From: Bradyrhizobium sp. YR681
Lineage (GTDB): Bacteria; Pseudomonadota; Alphaproteobacteria; Rhizobiales; Xanthobacteraceae
Reading direction: 5' to 3'
Assembly: GCF_000282615.1 (NCBI RefSeq)
Contig: NZ_AKIY01000214.1
Span: 26,930 to 90,929 of the forward strand
DNA: 64,000 bases
Shown here: positions 59,270 through 64,000 of the stretch, piece by piece
Layout: each line of letters starts with the position of its first letter
Numbering within the stretch: the first letter of the stretch is position 1
Made by a program: the position numbers and the translations under genes
The notes under the pieces: generated by a model
Told to the model about the DNA's origin: nothing
The model's database searches: none
What the model saw: only the letters and a program-made list of their open reading frames with translations

Positions 59270-60517
59270 ATGCCCAGCATCCTCTTCAAGAACGCCGCTT
59301 TGCTCGATCCGCTTCAGGCTGATCTGCTGACGGGCCATGACGTGCTGGTCGAAGACGGCCTTATCAAGGAGGTCTCGGATCGCCCGATCCAGGCCACGGC
59401 CGAGCGTGCCATCGATCTCAAGGGCAAGACGCTGATGCCCGGCCTGATCGACCTGCACGTGCATGCCATCGCCGTCGAGCTCAATCTGGCGCAGCAGGTG
59501 CATATGCCGAACGTGCTGGTGACGCTGCGCTCGACGCTGCTGCTGCGCGGCATGCTCAGGCGTGGCTTCACCACCGTCCGCGACGCCGGCGGCGCCGGCC
59601 ACGCGCTGAAGCAGGCGATCGAGACCGGCCTGACCGACGGCCCGCGGCTGTTCGTCTCCGGCCGCGCGCTCAGCCAGACCGGCGGCCACGGCGACATGCG
59701 GGCACGCTCGGATTACCTCGCCAGCGACACGCCGTGTCCGTGTTGCGTGCGCGTCGGCGCGCTGGCGCGCGTCGCCGACGGCGTCGACGGCGTGCGCAAG
59801 GCCGCGCGCGAAGAGCTCCAGATGGGGGCCGACCAGATCAAGATCATGGCCTCCGGCGGCGTCGCGTCGCCGACCGATCCGGTCGGCGCCTTCGGCTACT
59901 CCGAGGACGAGATCCGCGCCATCGTCGAGGAAGCGCGCGGCCGCAAGACCTATGTGCTCGCCCACGCTTACACTGCGGCCGCGATCGAACGCGCGGTTCG
60001 CTGCGGCGTACGTACCATCGAGCACGGCAATCTGGTCGATGCGCCGACCGCGCGGCTGATGGCCGAGAAGAACGCCTATGTGGTGCCGACGCTCGTCACC
60101 TATGAGGCGCTCGCCAATGAGGGCGCCCAATACGGCCTGCCGGCGGAGAGCGTCGCCAAGATCGCCGATGTCCGCGACGCGGGTCTCCGCTCGCTTGCGA
60201 TCTATCGCGATGCCGGCGTGAAGATGGGATATGGCAGCGATCTGCTCGGGCCGTCGCAGCGCCTCCAGAGCGACGAATTCCGCATCCGCGCCGAAATTCT
60301 GGGGCCCCAGGCCGTCATAGCCAGCGCGACATTGATTGGCGCCGAGGTGCTCGGCATGGAGGGCAAGCTCGGCCGCATCGCGCCCGAGGCCATCGCGGAC
60401 CTGCTGGTGGTGGATGGAAACCCGCTGCGCGATGTGGCCTGCCTGCTCGGCCAGGGCGAGCACATTCCGCTGGTGATGAAGGCGGGCAAGGTTCAGTTCG
60501 ACCGGCTGAACGCGTAA
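59270..60517 (+). CDS. metal-dependent amidohydrolase
   Basis: 415 residues, amidohydrolase superfamily of the imidazolonepropionase/prolidase-like branch. Metal ligands by motif: GLIDLHVHAIAVE (HxH after strand 1), the Lys in GADQIKIMASGGV, His in VLAHAYTAAAIERAV, His in TIEHGNLVD, and Asp in MGYGSDLLGPSQ. The flanking beta sandwich (LFKNAALLDP...LTGHDVLVEDGLIKEV and IADLLVVDGNPLRDV) is complete. It hydrolyses a C-N bond in an unknown substrate, likely the one imported by the MFS protein. Confidence 0.9.
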   Translation: MPSILFKNAALLDPLQADLLTGHDVLVEDGLIKEVSDRPIQATAERAIDLKGKTLMPGLIDLHVHAIAVELNLAQQVHMPNVLVTLRSTLLLRGMLRRGFTTVRDAGGAGHALKQAIETGLTDGPRLFVSGRALSQTGGHGDMRARSDYLASDTPCPCCVRVGALARVADGVDGVRKAAREELQMGADQIKIMASGGVASPTDPVGAFGYSEDEIRAIVEEARGRKTYVLAHAYTAAAIERAVRCGVRTIEHGNLVDAPTARLMAEKNAYVVPTLVTYEALANEGAQYGLPAESVAKIADVRDAGLRSLAIYRDAGVKMGYGSDLLGPSQRLQSDEFRIRAEILGPQAVIASATLIGAEVLGMEGKLGRIAPEAIADLLVVDGNPLRDVACLLGQGEHIPLVMKAGKVQFDRLNA

Positions 60518-60543
60518 CTCCCGTCACCGCGTGCCGACGCGTC

Positions 60544-61524
60544 CTATTTCGAGATACGCACGACCATCTTGCCGAGCGCCCCGCGCGTCTGCATGGTCCT
60601 GAACGCTTCCCGGAAATCGTCCAGCGCGAAGACGCGACCGACCACAGGCTTCAGCTTGCCCTCGGCCAGCCAGCCCGCCAGCTCCGACATCAGGCGCTTC
60701 TGCACCTCGGGCTCGCGGATTGGGAGCTGCGCGAGGTCGACGCCGAGCAGGGCGCCACCCTTCAGCAGTGGCAGGTTGAACGGCAAAGCCGGGATCGCGC
60801 CGGCGGCAAAACCGACCACGAGATGACGGCCGCGCCAGGCGATGGAGCGGAAGGCCTGTACCGAGACTTCGCCGCCGACGGGGTCGAAAATCACGTCGGC
60901 GCCGTGTCCTCCGGTCAATTCCTTCAGCGTGTCGCGCCAGCCGGCCTGCGTGTAGTCGATCACAGCGTCGGCGCCGTGCTGCCGCGCGAATTCGCGCTTG
61001 TCCGGGGTCGATGCCGCCGCGATCACGCGGGCGCCGAGCAGTCTGCCAATCTGGACAGCCGCGATTCCCGTGCCGCCGGCTGCGCCCAGCACCAGAAGCT
61101 GCTCGCCTGCGCACAGCGAGGCTCGCGCGCTCAGCGCATAGAGTGCGGTCAGATAATTGGCGCGAAACGATGCGGCGACCTCGGCCGCGACGCCGTCCGG
61201 CAGGGGATAGAGCGCTGCGGGGCTAACGACGATCTCTTCGGCAAGAGCGCCCGAGCGCGTCATCCCCATCACGCGCATGCCGGGTTGATAACCTCCCGGC
61301 GCGCCGGGAGCGTCCGTCACAACGCCCGCAAACTCGGTCCCGGGAATGAACGGCAGGGGATCCTTGGTCTGATAGAGGCCCTGAATCTTCAAGCCATCGA
61401 CAAATCCGATTCCTGCTGCCTCCACCCGGATGCGCAATTGTCCGGGCTCCATGGGCGGGTGGGGGATGTCCTTCAGCTCGATCTGATCGATAGACGCGTA
61501 TTGTTCGACAACGACGGCTTTCAT
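60544..61524 (-). CDS. zinc-free NADPH:quinone oxidoreductase-like MDR protein
   Basis: 326 residues from ATG 61524 (MKAVVVEQYASIDQIELKDIP). The GroES-like domain (GQLRIRVEAAGIGFVDGLKIQGLYQTKDPLPFIPGTEFAGVV) and Rossmann motif LVLGAAGGTGIAAVQIGRLLGARVIAAAST are those of the quinone oxidoreductase branch of MDR; DVIFDPVGG and GRHLVVGFAAG also fit. It uses NADPH to reduce quinones or other electrophiles. It lacks the zinc-binding Cys set of alcohol dehydrogenases. Confidence 0.88.
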   Translation of the reverse strand: MKAVVVEQYASIDQIELKDIPHPPMEPGQLRIRVEAAGIGFVDGLKIQGLYQTKDPLPFIPGTEFAGVVTDAPGAPGGYQPGMRVMGMTRSGALAEEIVVSPAALYPLPDGVAAEVAASFRANYLTALYALSARASLCAGEQLLVLGAAGGTGIAAVQIGRLLGARVIAAASTPDKREFARQHGADAVIDYTQAGWRDTLKELTGGHGADVIFDPVGGEVSVQAFRSIAWRGRHLVVGFAAGAIPALPFNLPLLKGGALLGVDLAQLPIREPEVQKRLMSELAGWLAEGKLKPVVGRVFALDDFREAFRTMQTRGALGKMVVRISK

Positions 61525-61580
61525 GTCGGACCTCTGTTGCTCCCATGATCCTGACAGGTCTCGCCACGCGCCTCTTGCGT

Positions 61581-63689
61581 CTACCGCCACATTCCCCGCA
61601 TCCTCGCCCCGATGTCGACCTTCGGCCCTTGCGCGGCGGTGCGTGCCGCGCCTGCCGCGGCCTTCGGCCAGGCGGTCCGCTCGAACAGATAGACGAGGGA
61701 TTCCGGGATGAAGCGGGTGCGCGAGGCGTAGACGTGGCGGTCGCCCTTGGCGGCCTGGCCGTGGACGAAAAAGCGCTGCGGCACGACGAGGTGCAGATCG
61801 TCCTTGGCGCGCGTCATTGCGACATAGAGCAGCCGGCGTTCCTCCTCGAGCTCTGCGGAGGTGCCGGCACCGAGATCGGAGGGCATGCAGCCGTCGACGA
61901 CGTTGAGCACGAACACCGACTTCCACTCCTGGCCCTTGGCGGAATGGACAGTGGAGAGGATCAGATAGTCCTCGTCGCGCAGCGGTGGTCCGGATTTGTC
62001 GCTGGTCGCATCCGGCGGATCGAGGGTGAGCTCGGTCAGGAATTTTTCGCGGCTGGCATAGCCGCTCGCGATCTGCTCGAGCTGCATCAGATCGGCGCGG
62101 CGCGTCTCGGAATCCTCGTGGATGCGGTCGAGATGCGGCTCGTACCAGAGCCGGACGCGTTCGAGATCGACAGGCCATTCCGAATAGCGCAAATTCTGGG
62201 TCGTGCGGACGAAGGCGGTCCAGTCGTCGCCGGTGCGCGCCGGCACCGGGAGCGCACCGAGCGCTTGCAGCGGGTCCATGCTCTCCGCCATCTGGTCGAG
62301 CACGCGCTGCGCCGTCGCGGGGCCGATGCCCGGCAACAGATGCAGGATGCGGAAGCCGGCGACGCGGTCGCGCGGATTCTCGGCAAAGCGCAACAGCGCC
62401 AGCACGTCCTTGACATGGGCGGCGTCGAGGAATTTCAGCCCGCCGAATTTCACGAACGGAATGTTGCGGCGGGTCAGCTCGATCTCGAGCGGACCCGAAT
62501 GCGAGGACGTGCGGAACAGCACCGCCTGATGCTTCAGCAGGGCGCCTTGCTCGCGGTTGGCCAGCACCGCTTCGACGATGTAGCGGGCCTGGTCGGCCTC
62601 GTCATGTACGGTGACGAGCTGCGGCTTCTGCCCGGCGCTGCGGTCGGTCCAGAGGTTTTTGGTGAAGCGCTCGCGCGCAAGGCCAATGACGCCGTTGGCC
62701 GCCGCCAGCACCGCTTGCGTCGAGCGGTAGTTGCGGTCGAGCGTGATCATCTCGGCGCGCGGCGAAAAACTCTGCGGAAAATCCAGGATGTTGCGCACGG
62801 TGGCGGCGCGGAACGAGTAGATCGACTGGGCGTCGTCGCCGACCACGGTAAGGCCGCGTCCGTCGGGCTTCAGCGCCAGCAGGATCGAGGATTGCAGGCG
62901 GTTGGTGTCCTGGTACTCGTCGACCAGCACATGATCAAAGCGGCCGCCGATTTCTTCGGCAATCAGCGCATCGCTCATCATCTGCGACCAATAGAGCAGG
63001 AGGTCGTCGTAATCGAGCACGTGCTGGGCCTGCTTGGCCTCGACATAAGCCGCGAACAGGCCTTTCAGCTCGGCGGCCCAGCCCGCGCACCAGGGATAGT
63101 GCGCCCCCAGCACCTTCTCGATCTCCATCTCGGCATTGACGCAGCGCGAGTAGATCGAGAGGCACGTGCCCTTGGCCGGAAAGCGGCTCTCGGTCTTCGA
63201 CAGGCCGCGCTCGTGCCGCACCAGATTCATCAGGTCGGCGGAATCCTCGCGGTCGTGGATGGTGAAGGCGGGATCGACGCCGATCCGCTCGGCATATTCG
63301 CGCAGGAGCCGGGCGCCGATGCCGTGGAAGGTGCCGGCCCAGGTGAGGGCATCGCGCATGATCGCGGCATTGTTCTCGCCGAGCACTTTTCGCGAGATGC
63401 GCTCGACCCGGCCGGCCATCTCGGATGCCGCGCGGCGGGAGAACGTCATCAGGAGGATGCGGCGCGGATCGGCGCCGGCGACGATCAGATGCGCGACCCG
63501 GTGGGCCAGCGTGTTGGTCTTGCCCGAGCCGGCGCCGGCGATGACGAGCAGGGGGGCGCCCACGGTCGCGCCGTCGGCCACGCCATGCTCCACGGCGCGG
63601 CGCTGCTCCGCATTGAGCGTGTCCAGATATGTCGCCACGAATCGCCCCGGTGAAACCGCAAGAGTCGGCGATCTGGTTGCGAATCGCAA
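61581..63689 (-). CDS. UvrD/PcrA-like SF1 DNA helicase
   Basis: 702 residues from ATG 63689; a GTG 17 codons later (VATYLDTLNAEQRRAV) is an alternative. Helicase motifs run in order: LNAEQRRAVEHG (Q), LLVIAGAGSGKTNTLAHR (I), MTFSRRAASEM (Ia), HVLVDEYQDTNRLQ (II), LTVVGDDAQSIYSFRAA (III), DRNYRSTQAVL (IV), STVHSAKGQEWKSVFV (V) and RRLLYVAMTRAKDDLHL (VI). It acts in repair and in clearing DNA-bound obstacles. Shorter at the C-terminus than E. coli UvrD and without its tail; the main uvrD may be elsewhere. Confidence 0.92.
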   Translation of the reverse strand: MRFATRSPTLAVSPGRFVATYLDTLNAEQRRAVEHGVADGATVGAPLLVIAGAGSGKTNTLAHRVAHLIVAGADPRRILLMTFSRRAASEMAGRVERISRKVLGENNAAIMRDALTWAGTFHGIGARLLREYAERIGVDPAFTIHDREDSADLMNLVRHERGLSKTESRFPAKGTCLSIYSRCVNAEMEIEKVLGAHYPWCAGWAAELKGLFAAYVEAKQAQHVLDYDDLLLYWSQMMSDALIAEEIGGRFDHVLVDEYQDTNRLQSSILLALKPDGRGLTVVGDDAQSIYSFRAATVRNILDFPQSFSPRAEMITLDRNYRSTQAVLAAANGVIGLARERFTKNLWTDRSAGQKPQLVTVHDEADQARYIVEAVLANREQGALLKHQAVLFRTSSHSGPLEIELTRRNIPFVKFGGLKFLDAAHVKDVLALLRFAENPRDRVAGFRILHLLPGIGPATAQRVLDQMAESMDPLQALGALPVPARTGDDWTAFVRTTQNLRYSEWPVDLERVRLWYEPHLDRIHEDSETRRADLMQLEQIASGYASREKFLTELTLDPPDATSDKSGPPLRDEDYLILSTVHSAKGQEWKSVFVLNVVDGCMPSDLGAGTSAELEEERRLLYVAMTRAKDDLHLVVPQRFFVHGQAAKGDRHVYASRTRFIPESLVYLFERTAWPKAAAGAARTAAQGPKVDIGARMRGMWR

Positions 63690-63759
63690 TGCGGCTGGAC
63701 GGAACCTCAGTTAAGACCTAGGGACAAGGCGGTACGAAGTTCCAGCCCGAAAGTCCGGC

Positions 63760-64000
63760 ATGACCGAGCTCAAGCCCGAACAGTTCGAGATGCGGCGGCT
63801 GGAATCGCTCAGCAACACCATCTTTGGTGTCGCCATGACGCTTCTGGCCTACGACCTGCCCAAGGCCGCAGTCTTCTCCGGCGCGCCGGACTGGAACGAT
63901 CTTGCCCGGGTCTATTCAGGCAAGCTGATCGGTTTCGCGCTCAGCTTCATCATCGCCGGTGTGTTCTGGATCAGCCATCACCGCCGGCTGGGGGGCCAGC
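63760..64000 (+). CDS. TMEM175/DUF1211-family protein, start only
   Basis: 80 residues are visible before the right edge. RRLESLSNTIFGVAMTLLAYDLPK in helix 1 corresponds to the RxxxFSD motif of TMEM175-type potassium channels (here ESLSNTIF), and FIIAGVFWISHHRRLG is the typical helix 3 start. The Phe-Ser-Asp selectivity motif is degenerate here. Truncated by the window, so length is unknown. Confidence 0.7.
   Translation, partial: MTELKPEQFEMRRLESLSNTIFGVAMTLLAYDLPKAAVFSGAPDWNDLARVYSGKLIGFALSFIIAGVFWISHHRRLGGQ

Noticed and set aside
61545..63653. 702-codon plus-strand frame opposite the UvrD-like gene
   Set aside because: It mirrors the helicase gene; the helicase has every SF1 motif, and the mirror frame has none and an antisense-type composition.
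1..64000. CRISPR arrays, rRNA operons, insertion sequences
   Set aside because: No regularly spaced direct repeats of CRISPR type, no rRNA-like stretch and no transposase gene or terminal inverted repeats were seen.

Overview
The window is alphaproteobacterial. GC content is high, coding is dense, and the chromosomal genes on the right (short Gly/Tyr-rich exported proteins, RlmB, an LLM flavin oxidoreductase, a UvrD-type helicase) together with palindromic repeats built on GAAGCAGG and CGAAGCCTTGGCGAAGG point to Bradyrhizobium or a close relative. This is inference from recognition; no search was run.

Positions 1 to about 51.6 kb are most of one integrated, tailed, HK97-fold siphovirus-type prophage. 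Its left end, presumably with the integrase, lies outside the window. The right end abuts the 3' end of a tRNA-Thr(TGT) gene at 51626-51697. Layout: (a) 2-9675, an early/accessory region of tightly overlapping genes: the tail of a possible reverse transcriptase, a DUF5131 protein, two ParB-like proteins, an MT-A70-like methyltransferase with an altered DPQW motif, a stand-alone TSCPD protein, an ASCH-like protein and many ORFans. (b) 9675-14852, replication: CHC2/Toprim primase, two further adenine methyltransferases, and a D5/P4-type primase-helicase. (c) 14853-16431, a regulatory stretch: a two-orientation CGAGGGT repeat array (possible origin), a terminator-like hairpin in front of a NusG-like gene (candidate late antiterminator), and an unusual tRNA-like RNA followed by a strong terminator. 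(d) 16432-24993, packaging and head: HNH, TerS, TerL, portal, a collagen-like protein, ClpP-like protease, major capsid protein and a possible decoration protein. (e) 25077-29447, an inserted cassette with a hexapeptide acetyltransferase, a GT-A-like glycosyltransferase, a DUF115/MptE-like protein and a fibre-like protein. (f) 29502-42522, connector, tail tube, tail chaperone with a programmed -1 frameshift site, tape measure, tail tip and fibres/spike. (g) 42638-45116, a GT-C-like membrane protein (candidate surface-modifying lysogenic-conversion gene) and a lipoprotein. (h) 45240-48340, lysis: GH19-type endolysin, spanin-like pair, holin-like coiled coil, RlpA-like protein. (i) 48381-51484, right-end accessory genes, including a minimal nucleotidyltransferase coupled to a DUF6527 protein and, on the minus strand, an HTH regulator behind a promoter covered by a perfect TGTACAC-N5-GTGTACA operator.

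Positions 51.7-64 kb are chromosome: three small exported proteins, rlmB, tRNA-Tyr(GTA), a palindromic repeat, a frameshifted GIY-YIG gene, an LLM oxidoreductase, a LysR regulator divergent from an MFS transporter / GAF / amidohydrolase operon, a quinone oxidoreductase, a UvrD-like helicase and the start of a TMEM175-like channel.

The points most worth a second look are the tRNA-like RNA (16157-16279), the repeat array (14887-15204), the hairpin/NusG-like pair, the sugar-active cassette inside the structural region, the DPQW methyltransferase, and the possible RT remnant at the left edge. No CRISPR array, rRNA or insertion sequence was seen.
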